From assembly GCA_026182355.1 (NCBI GenBank), contig JAPFBL010000009.1, positions 558,001-622,000 on the forward strand: a stretch of 64,000 nucleotides of DNA, given 5' to 3'. The stretch comes from Hermatobates lingyangjiaoensis. Its lineage: Eukaryota > Arthropoda > Insecta > Hemiptera > Hermatobatidae. Position numbers and translations under genes: made by a program. Below, one piece after another: positions 22,960 through 36,000 of this stretch; the first letter of the stretch is position 1; each line of letters starts with the position of its first letter. The notes beneath the pieces were generated by a model. It ran no database searches and was not told where the DNA came from. It saw nothing but the letters and a program-made list of their open reading frames with translations.

Positions 22960-25900
22960 GCCGAATAGTAAATGAGCAAACAATATTTGCTCCTAGAACA
23001 AAACTAAAAGGTGAACTCTTTATAACTGTGGGTGTTGGAAACAAAAAAAAAACTTGATAAATGAGTTCATACCAAGATAAATGAGTATTATATTTCATTT
23101 TGAATGGTATTTATTTAATTTTATACAATGGGTATTTACACGAAGGCCACAAATCATTAAAGCCCCATGATAATGTGTGTATGATAAATGACTAGAAATA
23201 AATAAATGTAACCAAAAAGTAGTACTAAATGTAAATATTTAAATCTTAGATAGCTGATATTATGACATGGAGTCTATAATGCTTAATTATTATTGTGTTA
23301 TTCAAGCCTTGTGTAACGCTTTAAGTTATTCACTATGATTAATAGTTGCTATAACATAGTTAATAGTTAAGTTTCAACATAGCTTTTTTTGGTCACATTA
23401 TAATAAATAAATATTAAATCTATTTATTTAATACAAGTCAGTTTGCTTGCATGCCTATCTCTAGTAGTGGTGATGGTCCCGGTATACTGCTTTGTTCAGA
23501 GACTTATAATGCTGGTAAGATGACCTTGCTGATAAACGGTTCTATTCACTATGATAGTCTGACCCTGCAGGTCACAAGGAACAGCTTTGATAATATCTTA
23601 AATGGCCATCTATGTGAATAATGAAACGAATACGAAAAATACCAAAACCTTATTAATCAGTAAATTTAATAAATTAAATAAAATACAGCATTACATTATT
23701 ATGTAAAGTTGGTTTTGTCACTTATCACTTTTCGGTTAACTTGAAATTGTACAATTGAACTTGAAATTGTGCTTTAAATTAAGTACAATTTTGATGATGT
23801 TTGAGTAGAATAAATTTCTAATTAGTTTGGTACAGTAACAAATATAAGGGAGAAAATGTATTAAATTGCTTTAGTTTCTCGTGCCAAAACGAATTAACAT
23901 TAAGGAACACCAAAACACATTTAAAATAACATTAGGATTTGGTGATTTTCGAAGAGGAATAATGAAGCCACTGGAAATGTTATAAAGAAAGCACCAACAT
24001 TTTAGAACATTAAACAATTGCTTTCGTATCAATAATAAATTGTTAAGGTGGGGAATTCAACATGATTCTAAATGAAGTAAACGAAAGCTGATCTAATAAA
24101 ATAACCTTTCTTGAAAAAGTAATGATTAAAACGGTTACATTGATGTAACATTACACCAACACTGTGATTGAATGGATTTGGTGACTGAAATCAAAATTTA
24201 TGATAACAGGACACCGGGTACTGAACTTGAAATGTACGAAGATAATTGTTTACCAAGCATGTAAGTAGTAATTTGAATAATGAAGATTTTAATTTTGATT
24301 TCTTTACAAAATTGTTATTTATTGAAAAATTATATTAAGAAAAATATAAATACTATAGTGCAATTTAGAAGGAAGCATGTGTTAGATATTTTCAGCACGT
24401 TTTGAAGATTAATATTAAACCCAAGACTCCTTAGCTTAGAGATAAATTAGCCAGTTTTACTTGCGCGAACTTGGAGAGTTGAAAGTGTATTGGATCATGT
24501 AAGACAGCAGCATGTGGCTTGTTATCACCTGAGAGAAAACAGCTGTAGGGCACTGTGCATCAGTAAAACCAACAAAGCTCTTTTGTAAATGAAAACTATT
24601 GAATAATTTAAGCCAATACTTTTTAAAAAAAAAGTATCTACATTGAAATTGAATTGCTAGAAATCTAATATTCGTTCGTTACCGCATAAGAGATATGTAG
24701 CACTATCAATATCTCTTTAACTAATGCGTTTTAAAATTATGACCTAGTGGTAATATTACTTGAAAAAATAAAAAAACAAAAACTGCACGTTCTGAATCAA
24801 AGTTATAGTGCAGAATCTGATACAAAATGCAAACAACAGAGTACAACATAACAAAAAGGCATTATACTACTCGATTTGAAAAGTTTTCATTCAATGACCT
24901 GAAGTGCTTATTAAGTTGGAAACGCAAGTAAAAGCTTGATATCATTATTGTTTTCCTTACATGAAATAATAGTATTGCAAATAATTATTTAGAAAGCTTA
25001 AAAAAAAATACTTTTTTTCTTCTTACAGGATTAAAAAAATGCAATTCTTCATGCCTGGTGCACACGAGTAGAGTTCACTGTACTCTACTTACTAATTTCC
25101 ACTTTGGATTGTTTACACATTTAGCTAATAGTAAGTAGAACTAGTAGAAGCAACCAAACTCTACTGGCTACTTGCTTGAAGACAAGAAGAGTGGGCTTTA
25201 AACGGGTAGAGTTGGAGCAGTGGTAGAGGAGAGTCCACTATACTTCCACAGTATAGTACTCTACTCTGACAGTTTTGGGGGATTTCTACGGTTAGAGTTA
25301 CTCTATTCATGACTCTACCCGTCTGCACCAGGCATTACATTAAATATGTGTAACTAGTTTCAAAATGTCTTTTAAAAATTCTAAATTTCCACATGAAGTG
25401 ACTGGAGAATGAATGTTATTATAATAACTCTAACAACCGATTAGCATTGGCAACTTTAAGATTGATGAATTATATATTTCCTCTAAAACATCGTCTTCCT
25501 AATTTATTTGCAAAAATATAGTAATTACAAAACCCTGAATAATTATTTTTGGCTAAAATATATTTCTCTTTCAGAGTATAACAAAATTCTTTTGATTTAA
25601 ACTAAAAGTTGTTAATTAAAGTAGTAAATGACTGTAACGTTATTAATAATACTATTTTCTTACACTAGCACTTATAGATATTGTTTGATAAAATGTCCCA
25701 CAATCTATTTAAAAAGATTCCTAATTCTACAACATATACATCGGAATTACCTAGATTTAACTAGTGTCGAAAGGCCAAAAAAAGGTCTAGCAGTAGTGAT
25801 TTTTCTTTCCTCTTAAGGATCTAAGGACCTTGATTGTGGGTTGAAAAGGAAATTTGAAAACGCCAGCTTGTTGAAAATGAAGTTACTTTCCCAAAAGAAA

Positions 25901-28225
25901 ACAAATGATTCTGTCTTCCAGTCAACAATTTCAGTAGCAATGAATCTAGTTTAGCAAAATCAGGTCAGGGCAAAATTATTAATTCATTTCAGATACAAAT
26001 TTAAAAGCTAGAAACTGAGATTTCTGAAATTCCAACTAAAGAATTTTGAATAAATGTAATGTTAAATGCAAGTTCGAATAGAACAAGTTTCTTAAAGAAT
26101 ATTGCTATAAGAAATTTGTTCCCATTACTAAATAATTCTATATTATAAATTATTCAGCAAAACAGAAATTTACGACCTTCTTACTACAAATATGCACCAA
26201 CATAATTTAAGTTAAAAGAAGATTAATCAGGTAATAAGGATCACCTGATACTTATTTATTTTAAATACATACTCCAGTTAACACATTAAAATAAAAGTAA
26301 CCTGATATGATTAACAAAAAATCATTAAATACCCAACAAATGTACTACTTTTTTTTAAAATAATGTCATTTTTTATTTCATTCATAATTTGCAATAATTT
26401 TTTGAATGGCTGTTTGTTATTGGTTTTAATGGATCTGATTTGTTAATTAGGACTATATCATTTATTTCGGCATCCAGTTTATTCTTTAGGTATCACTTGG
26501 TTTTTTTTATTTCTTTCCGAATGTTCCTTCTGTACAAAGTTTTCATTTCTTTAGACACTATCGCAGTTACTTCTAAAGGGACATCATGCAAGGAAAGTCA
26601 TGCTGACACCGCCCCTCAGAGAGAACTAAAACCGGTCAGTCTGTAGGAACCTATCAGAAGTTAGAGATCTCTACTCCAATAAAACTCAATAAGAAATTTT
26701 ACAACGGCTGATTTATAATGGACTAGGTTATGTAACTTACCCGTAACTAAAATAAATGGTGTCCCAATAACAGGTAGACTAGTTTCAACCTAACATCTAA
26801 ACCAAGATGATTCGGTATCAGAAACAAAGGTATCCTAAACTCTTATAGGGGCTTGAGATAAAAACTTTCATTAATTGCTGTAGTTGAACAGTCCAAATAA
26901 TATTGCAGTTCTAGTACTGATACTAAATAAAATAGGGAAAGACAGGAAATTTCATAAACAGGGCAAAAAGGATATCTAGTCAACTTACTTTGCCTCTTTC
27001 TTTAAATATTACCAAACTTCTTTTTTTTTTCTGAGCACATTAAAAGACATAGTAACCGGATGAAATAAAACAGTTCTTGCATTAAAACAAATAATTTTAG
27101 TCCAAAGTTTACAAGAAAAATGTCAATTGTAGAATATAGCATTTATTTAACACAGACTGCGTTATTATCAATTAATATTTTAACTAGAAATGCAGAGTAA
27201 TTTGTCACAGCATTGCTATTTGAACAGCCACTAGTAATTTCCCAAAACAACAGTTTACAAAAAAAAAAAAAAAAAATTGCCATTATCAAATTTTGTAAAG
27301 ATATATTTTTTTTTATTTTTGGTAGAAGTCCTTCTTTCATGTATGTTTTTTAATAGCTAAAATGATATTACAATGTTGATGCAAGTACCTAATATTAATG
27401 CCGTACAGAACTAATCCTATTTATGGGGGTTTCTAATTTAAATTATTCCTATTAATATTCATTATTTCTCTATTCTTTGCAAAGTTGAACAATAAAATAT
27501 AACTCTATAGGGGTAACAATAGTTCCCAGTTTCTCTAAGATGTCTCAGAGCAAAAACTTGAAACTATAGTTGACATATGTACATATAATGTAATATATGA
27601 TCAATCTAATGTAAAAAAAGAAGTAAATTTTAAAATGTTAATGTTTCAGCTCTAAAATACCTTTTTTTGAACGAAAGTAAAACTTATTAACATTTTCAAT
27701 GTTATTATTCGAATTATTTGGTTCATATTCTTAAATTTTATTAACGTCTTTTCAAGAACAATAAAAAAGCCATTTCGGAGAACTTAAAAAATAACGAACC
27801 ATGATAACTTTTATAAATAATATAGTAGACAAAAATATTGTAATAAGTTCAAATTATATTATAATTGTATCTCGTTTTGGATTTACGTTTCGAAGATACA
27901 GTATCCAAAGTCAATGGGGGAAGGAAAAGAAATTGTATTATTGGGACACAGAAAGGAATAGATGAGGGAATTAAAATTATAAATACAAATAATTTCCTGA
28001 TTTTTAAAGTTTCATATCAAATGAATCTAAAGAAATTTTGCAGGTACTATTAACCAAATGTTCTTTTAATTTAGATAAATCAAAGTAGTTCAAACGAAAA
28101 CAATTATATTATTTGATTTATAATTTTTCAGAATTTGGAAAAATACTATTTGTTTTATCTTCTGTAGCATATCTAATTAATTCCATTCATCACCTATAAT
28201 TGTAAAGAATAGTAAAGAAAAAATA
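22960..28225. other. AT-rich intergenic DNA downstream of IRF2BP
   Basis: Apart from the MITE at 25.05 kb, nothing is recognisable. ORFs are short and low-complexity. Confidence 0.6.
25051..25335. mobile_element. short MITE with CCTGGTGCA-type inverted termini
   Basis: Left end ATGCCTGGTGCACACGAGTA and right end, read in reverse, ATGCCTGGTGCAGACGGGTA: 18 of 20 match. The interior repeats GTAGAG/CTCTAC motifs. Non-coding, 285 bp. Superfamily uncertain, Harbinger- or hAT-like. Confidence 0.7.
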
Positions 28226-28229
28226 AAAT

Positions 28230-29889
28230 TGACAATGTTTAAACTTTTATTGTTTAACAGTTCAAACAGACTGCTGCACTGACTTATTTAGGATATGCTA
28301 TAAACATATTTTGTCTACAAAAGCATGTGGCAGAAAATGATTGCTTAGATTTTACAAAGATTACAAATCTTAGCATCAAAACGTATTGTACAAAATATCA
28401 AAGTTTGCGGAACAACTTTGTTTTTCATTTCAACATTTAAAAAACATCAATAACAAATAAGAGTACAACTTAAATTTAAAATTATACATTATTCGTTATT
28501 GAGATGTACTGTATAAACAGTCACTCGATTAGGTAATACAATATTTAAACAAACTAGTCGGGTACATTGCAGTTATTACTACGAACATATTTGTACAAGG
28601 AGCTTATAAGAGAAGCATATCTACAATTGTCTCACATCAATATATATATTTATATTTATCACATGGTTATCAAAAGGTCTCCACTAAAGGGAGATATCCA
28701 ATAGCTTATGCATTTGTAGCCGCACCACTGGAAACATCCACTGATATTCGAGTATACAGAACAAAAAACCGGCTTTTAACACTCTCGCCAGAAAAAATTT
28801 ACATAACAATGCATTTATTATCCAAACAGGTTTTTAACAATTTTCTTTAATAACAAGAAAACGAGAAATTACATTAAAAAAAAAGAAGAAAAATTTCACC
28901 AATTGAAAGAATGGCTTTAAAAAATTTCAGCCGAAACTTCTTTAAAAAAAAAAATTGGTAGCTACATTTTCAAACAACAACTGTTCTTTTTTTTAATTTT
29001 TTTTTTATTTTTGATAAAAATATGTTGGGAGAGCCACTCGCGTTTCCAAGTGTACCTTAACCTTACCTTAAAGGCTAAATATTTATTTATACATACAAAA
29101 AGCACTGCTTTATTATTGAATTGTTCAACCTACGGAAGAGATTTCAAAAGAAGAATCTCTCACTTTTTTTTTAAGACAACATACGCGAGTTCTAGAGTTC
29201 CTCCAAATGGACAGAGTCCCGTCCATGACTAGGCAATATCTATGTTACATCCACACAGCGTTCAACAAAATGTACAAACACAAATCGTACTAATATTAAC
29301 TTAACATCACTAGAAAAAGAAATTTTCATGAGAATTACTACTTTGAAACAGTTTTAAATTTTGTAAAATTATAAGCAGCAAAATATTCAAAAAGATATTC
29401 ATAATTTTTTTTACAATTTTAGGCCTTGAAGTTTACTTGCCATGATTAAAATACGAAAATCATGAAATAATCAAATATAAATACACAAAGAAATAAAGAA
29501 TGAAAAAAAAGGATTAAATAGTGCTGTAAAACTAATAAGCGTTCTGGCTTATGAAAGACAAATAAAATAAAACGCAAAATGTACACACCTTCAAAACAGC
29601 CTATAGCTATACAATAATTCTATGTTTAACTGTACAGACACAAAGTTCGGCACTATCTACCCACATATGTACAAATAGAGAATACCCAGTTAACGACGCA
29701 TTTGTCAATACCTTCACTTGCAAAAAAGTATGATTTTCTTATTATTTTGCTGCGACTTGAGAAGGTCCCAGACTACTCAGTAGTAGGGGAGCAGACAAGA
29801 AGAAGAACAAGAACCGCGAGGTGCGGGAGTGCGGGGGCGCCAAGGTCCCCTCAAACAAGAGGCTCTCTGCGGGTCCATACCGCCTGGCC
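28230..29889 (-). other. probable IRF2BP 3' UTR
   Basis: About 1.65 kb downstream of the stop codon carries none of the fold-back or SINE families. It is AT-rich and unique-looking, as expected for a long 3' UTR. Several AATAAA signals occur on the minus strand (near 29109, 29082, 29006, 28812 and 28251), so the true end is unresolved. Confidence 0.45.
28246..28251 (-). terminator. candidate distal poly(A) signal AATAAA of IRF2BP
   Basis: AATAAA on the minus strand, about 1.6 kb after the stop. It is the last signal before the sequence loses UTR-like uniqueness. Proximal alternatives exist, so this is one of several candidates. Confidence 0.3.
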
Positions 29890-30015
29890 CTAGGTGTCCC
29901 TCTCCTTCTTTGGCTTCAATTCACCGCCCAGAATCGTTGCAATTTCATCTTTCATAAATGCCCAAGGCACGCTTGAATTGGCTAGAGGACATTTTTCACC
30001 ACTGGGGCAGTAAAC
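29890..30015 (-). CDS. IRF2BP: IRF2BP exon 4 (residues 392-432): end of RING and C-terminus
   Basis: The acceptor is TTTATTTTTCAG, ending at 30016. The exon opens [11 protein letters not shown], giving the last two RING ligands C394 and C400, then [16 protein letters not shown] and a basic tail ending PKKERDT before TAG at 29892-29890. The tail matches the KKERDP-type ends of vertebrate paralogs. Intron 3 (4,194 nt) separates C378 from C394, so the RING forms only after correct splicing. Confidence 0.95.
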   Translation of the reverse strand, partial: VYCPSGEKCPLANSSVPWAFMKDEIATILGGELKPKKERDT

Positions 30016-33000
30016 CTGAAAAATAAAAAAATCCTTTAGTTAAATTCAACTGTTGTTTTTTCTTAAAAAAAGTTTTAACTGGTAGAATTTTGTAAATACT
30101 AGTCTTTAAACAACTTTTTAAAACTAATAGAGATATCTGTAATATTTTCAAGAAAATTTCTGGACCCTCTGAAGAAAACTCGGAGTAAATAGAGGCTAAT
30201 ATACAATGAAAAGCCACACACACAGTCCCAAAATTATCGGTTTAGCAAAAAGATCGGTATTTTTTTCTAGAGCATGAGAGTAATTTTATTGTCGTTTTGG
30301 ATGATTTTTTAATGTAATAGTACATTATATACATGTATTGTTAAAAATAAGACCATATTTGGATGAAACTCACTTCTTTATAAGTTTCTCATGTTTCCTA
30401 AGTAACATTCTTGTTATTACATCCACACTATATAATACACTTTCAACTGCATCCAGTCGTTAACAAGTCATGAATGAGTTTTAAAATAAATAGTTCCTTA
30501 ATTTTTCAAAACTCATTCATTTCTTGATAAAGACTGGTGACACTTAAAACATGTTGACAATTGGAATGTATTATACCATATAGTTTGGATGTAGTAATAA
30601 GAACGCTATTTAGGAAAATTGGGAAACTTATAAAGAAGCAAGTTTCAGACAAATTATAACAATGTTTACCTACAGGAGGGATTGCTGTCAAAATTTACAA
30701 ATATATATATATATGATCAAACCAAAATAAGAAATAGGAAAAAAGACTACGATCTTTCAACCGTAACAAGCGGTCTTCGTCAGAGTAAAAAACCCATAGT
30801 CAGAGTGAAAAAAATATGTTAGCCTTTTTCCCAATTTTCTATTGTGGTTTGATCATTATTTGGTTGTTATTTTATGTGTTTATTGTGAAATCTTGTTAAT
30901 GAACCATAGTAAGAAAATCAGAAATGTTAATAAGATCTTTCAAGCAAAACAAGTGGTCTTCTTGAGAGCCACACTTATACTGAAAGAAGTGATGTGGTAT
31001 ATTTGGTGTGGTGTTGAGGAGAGAGGGAGGCGAGAGAGGTATTTTAAAGAGTGAAAAGTGAAAGGAAAGGGAACAAAGGGCTGGGGAAGGCAAGTCAGCG
31101 TAAACAGAGTGGACTTTAGGGAGGCCTCTTGGTTTGGTTGAAAGATCTTAGTCACATTTTTGAATTTCTAACTAGAAGATTAGATGTAAAGAAGACACAG
31201 AAAAGAAATTCGAGAAACTCACTACTATATTTCAATTGCCTCGTCATCAATACGTATACAGAAAGAAAGAAACCCCTAGGAGAATAAAGAAAGAGAAGCA
31301 ATGCTCTGAGGCCATTGAATTTATTTCATCAGATAGCAACAAAGGTTTACCTTGCCATTGTTAGTGTGTTGTTCTGATGACATAAATAAAGGCCTCAGAA
31401 GGTTTGCTTTGTTTTCTTTATTTTTCAAGTGGTTACTTCCGTCATTGGTGTAATCACGTCTTTATTCTGATTACTTTCTTATATATATATTACGTTAAAA
31501 AATATTGAATTTCTTAATAATATTTCATTATATTCAACCGTTAACAGAAATAGTCATTTATCTTTTTTACATTTTTATAAAACTAAATAGGTATTTGATT
31601 GTAACTAATTAGGACTCCATAACAGTGAGATCATTTGATTGCAACGTTGCAAAATCTTAAAAAGGGCAGAAGTCGCCAACTGCAAAATGTATTTCCTTAT
31701 ATATTAAAAGTAAAATTGAAAATCGTATCCTGATGTCATTTGTTTTTTACTAAAACTCTTGTAATTATAAAATTAATAATTCAAACCATTAATGTCTCTC
31801 ATTATCTTTTTAAACCGAGTAGTGTAATTTTAATTTAGTTTACCGGGGAATTTAAATAGATTTTCCAGCTTCTCCCAGTTTTACTGTATTATAATTCGTT
31901 AAGTTTTGTTTCTGGTCAAGGGAAAGGGTTTCTTACATTACACCATACCGCGTATAACTCTTCAATTCTAGAAGGGTTGAACTAAGATTCCAAAAAAAAA
32001 CCTTATGAAATATTCAAGCGGTTGACTAAGACTAAGAAAGAAAAGGAAGGTGTTTAAACTTGTCACCTGAGAAAGAGCACTGCAAAAAGCCGACCAAATG
32101 CAGTCACATTAAAGATTTAATTTCACATTTTCAAGATTTAGCATTATGCTATTAAAAATGTATAGTACAAAAAAGTGCTATTTACTTTTAAGTTTCGTTA
32201 TAACTGAGCTTCGTTTCCCTCTCTTATCTTTCCTGTAGACTGTTCAAGCCGAAAATTAGAGACTGTGTGTGTTTTAATTTCCCTTAGTTTCTTTACCTAC
32301 ATTGAACTTATTTGTCCGTTTCGGTTAGTATTTCATCGAAAAAGTGTACATAGAAAACATTGTTCATCAAATCACTAAGTGTTAACCAGCCTATCGCTAA
32401 CTTTGACCAACCTTCTACCCCTTCCACTGTCATACCGAACCTCTCCGAAAACTGAGCAGTACTAGTTACTAGTTGAAGAGGTTTAGTTTCATTGTTTTTT
32501 ACATATTTTCAGATAAAGATTATACGATAACTAAAATTTATAGATATACATACATCAGAAGCCTTTCAACGTATTAAGTTTAAAGGCTTCTTTCGGATGT
32601 ATGTATTTTATAAAGAACTTTGGCTTCTTTCAGATGTATATTTGTTATGTGCTTTAAGAATAATTTTTTATGTACTCATATATATGTACATATATACATA
32701 AGATCATCGTCATTTTTCTGACTTTCTTACTGTGGTTTGAAAGAATTCTAATTCATGTGTTTATTGTAAAATTTTGTTATATACATGTTAGATTTTTAGA
32801 ATTTAGGATCCACTGAGCCTACACCCACTTGTCATTGAGAAGTATAACAGAATGAATGACTTTCAAATATAATCAGTACAACGCCGATAAACTTAGTTCC
32901 GATAAGATATATCGGGAACTAATTGCAACAGTAGGTTTTTATATGTAATGGGATACTCATCAACGAAACCAAATCCAAAGCTTCTCGTATATAGTCACAT

Positions 33001-36000
33001 TAAGAAAAGATTAGATACCTAATTAAGGGCCAATTCAATGAAAATAAACAGGCTGGAAACAAAAACAAAGGAATTTTGAAGAAAACTATTAAGAAAAAAG
33101 TAATCTATTATCTTTTAAGGAAAGATACCGATTCTCAAAAGTTCAATAATTGCATCATCCTCTTCAAAAACAGATTTATTTCATTCTATCTAAGAAATTA
33201 ATGAAGACTTGTGAGAGATATTATACCTAAATCGTATTTGGTCAATAAAGAATTTTATTTTAGAGCACCAATGATGTTTTAGCCTCGACATAAATACAAA
33301 GTGATACAGCAATGGGTAACTTGTTAATTTTATTTCTTACAGAACCGTACTGTTTTATTTTAACTTTATTTTGGTAACAATCGACAGTTCGTTAAAAAAA
33401 TATATTTTACACTACTCATAACCAATTTCATAAAAAAAAGAGGTATTGCCAGTAAATTCAATGTAATAAACTAACTCAGCCGTTTTCAAACTTTTTATAG
33501 CTGAAATTTAATTCTGACAATCGAACCAATTTGTTTTCAAACAACTTGAAATATTTTTAATCAATTTGTCTTCTAATACTAATTTACTTCATTTTATCGA
33601 TTTGTGAACCATTTTCCATTTATACATGGAAACAGGTATTGGCAAACGATATAAAAAATTTATGTTGCAAAAGCAGGTATTTTTTTATATCTGTATTTAT
33701 GCATATTTTGTAAATTATGGCATTCAAAATTCATTTCGTAGAAAGTTCTTCACTTTCTATGACGCTAAACGTACTTCCATAGAGAAACACGAATGCAGGT
33801 TTAGAAAATCACGTGAATTAAGAAGAGGTTAGGGGGTCTGTGGGGGTAGTCCAGTGGCTTACGTGCTCGTTCGTCTCTGGATTGGTGTCTAATCCAGGTT
33901 CGATTCTCACCCTAGCCCTCGAATAAATGTGAGAAGGTCGTCCATCGCAGAGGACGCTAAGCCGTTAGACCCGTTAAAGATCGCTACACTACACTTGAGA
34001 TGGGTAAAATTTAGAGCATCCAAAGTAGAATCATTAGGAAGATACAATATCCCCCTTCAGGAATCGGTATCAAAGATGTAGCTTTCTAGCAGACCTAAAT
34101 CCCGCACTCGAAAAAAAACAGTAAATAGTAATTCAATAATTTTAACAAACATTTATTTTGATTATTCGGTTGTGAAGAAAAGATATGAGAAATTAGAAAG
34201 GAAGCTTACCTCAGAACCGGCTCCTTGACGCTTTATGCTCTCTCGAGAACAAGGAAAACAGAACTTGTGCTGCGGCACTGAGGGACACTGAACGAAATGG
34301 GTATCTTCGAGTCGCTCCTGACAAAGTGTGCACTTGAGAGTGGCCTGGGCCGAAGTGGTCTGGGGAACAGTCTCTTCGGCGGCGGCCGCAGCATCACTGG
34401 GTGTCGTGGACGAGACATGCCGTGATCCCGACGACCTCCTGCTCCCACCAGAACTTCCTGCAACCCATCAAACAACCGTCCATTTCATTTCAGCACTAAA
34501 TACAGAGTTGCCACTGTTTCTAGTATCTTTCTTTTCTAACTAAAATAACAAATGCAAACAACTTTTAAGAAATATTGTTCAAGGCATAACTTCAATAAAT
34601 GTTTTACTAGTATAATATGTACAAAAATATTTTTAATTATATAATTAAATTAATATTTCTTAATTTATGCGCAATTAATTAATTAATTAATATTAATTAA
34701 TTATGCGCAACGTGCATATACAAGCGCAACGCGCATGCGGCAACATTGTTGGTCTCCAACCGTCTCTGAACCAGTGCGCTTGGTTTCCCTCTCTTATCTC
34801 TCCTGAAGACGGTTCAAACCGAAAATTAGAGACAGTAAGTGTGTTCTTTTGATTTCTCTATGTTTCTTTTTCTTTATTGAACTATATTTGTCCGTTTTGG
34901 ATCGTATTTCCAACGAAAAAGTATATATATATGCATTTGTATTGTACAACACTTCGTGTCTGACTATTACTATCCTACAACTATGCACGTAACACTTATA
35001 AAACAAAATGGGTTAGATAAAATAATAACCAGGGTTGGTTAGATAAAATGACGTCATTATAACATCACGTTTAAAACAAAATTCGTATTTCGAAATGCTT
35101 AATAAAGCAGAAAAACATTTCTACACTGTCTTCTAATGAAAAGCCAACATTGAATTTGTAAAACTGTTATGATTTTATTTTTAAATAAAATATGGTACAT
35201 TGTAGAGTATTTGTTTCTTAATATGAGAAACCAAAATATTACATACGAGTAGTGCTGAATGCGTGACGTCTATTTACCATTATAGTTAAAGATAAAACAG
35301 GATTTTCACTCCGATTATTAATAAAATGCAAAAACTAGCTGAATTGTGGGAAGTAGGAACATTTATATATTTCAACAAAACTCACTTACAGATAAAAATA
35401 TGGGGAGGTTAGCTCAGTGGCAACGTGCTAGTCTCTCAATTGGTAGATCCGGGGTTCAATACCCACTCTGGACCTCGATTTATTCACGTGGGAGGTGAAT
35501 ACGTTTGAGCACGTTGTCCCTCGTAGGGGATGTTAAACCGTCGCTCCCGAGCCTGTAAGATGTTGTTAAAGATACCTAATCTAAATACACTTGAGTTAGG
35601 CAAAATTTAGCACTCCCAATCTAGAATCAGTCTTCTTTGTGTGGTTTTACAAAAGGCCAATGTTTGGTCTATGGGTGTTTTCTTGTGTGTGATGGCCACT
35701 GCAACTAACCTAAGATAAAAAATATTCTATATTGCCTCTTTTATGAACTGAGCCAATATTGTAAAATGGCACAAATGGGAAAACAGGAAAAATGACACAG
35801 GTCAACAACATACAAGAAACTGAAATACTAGTCAGCATGAAATTCGATATTTGGGCGATGCTAATTACCAATAATGTGTTTCGAATTGCAATATATATTA
35901 TTTTGAAATTGAATCTTACATATATTCAATTCTGTAAACGCAGAAATATCAATTACATTTCCTCTCTTACTTTATCATATTCTTACGGTATTAAAATGTA

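Larger units (their letters stand above)
30016..34209 (-). other. IRF2BP intron 3 (4.2 kb)
   Basis: GT-AG, phase 0, between RING ligands six and seven. It contains PLE-type fold-backs at 30.7-31.3 and 32.2 kb, a strong hairpin at 32.55 kb and a SINE at 33.84 kb. Confidence 0.9.
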
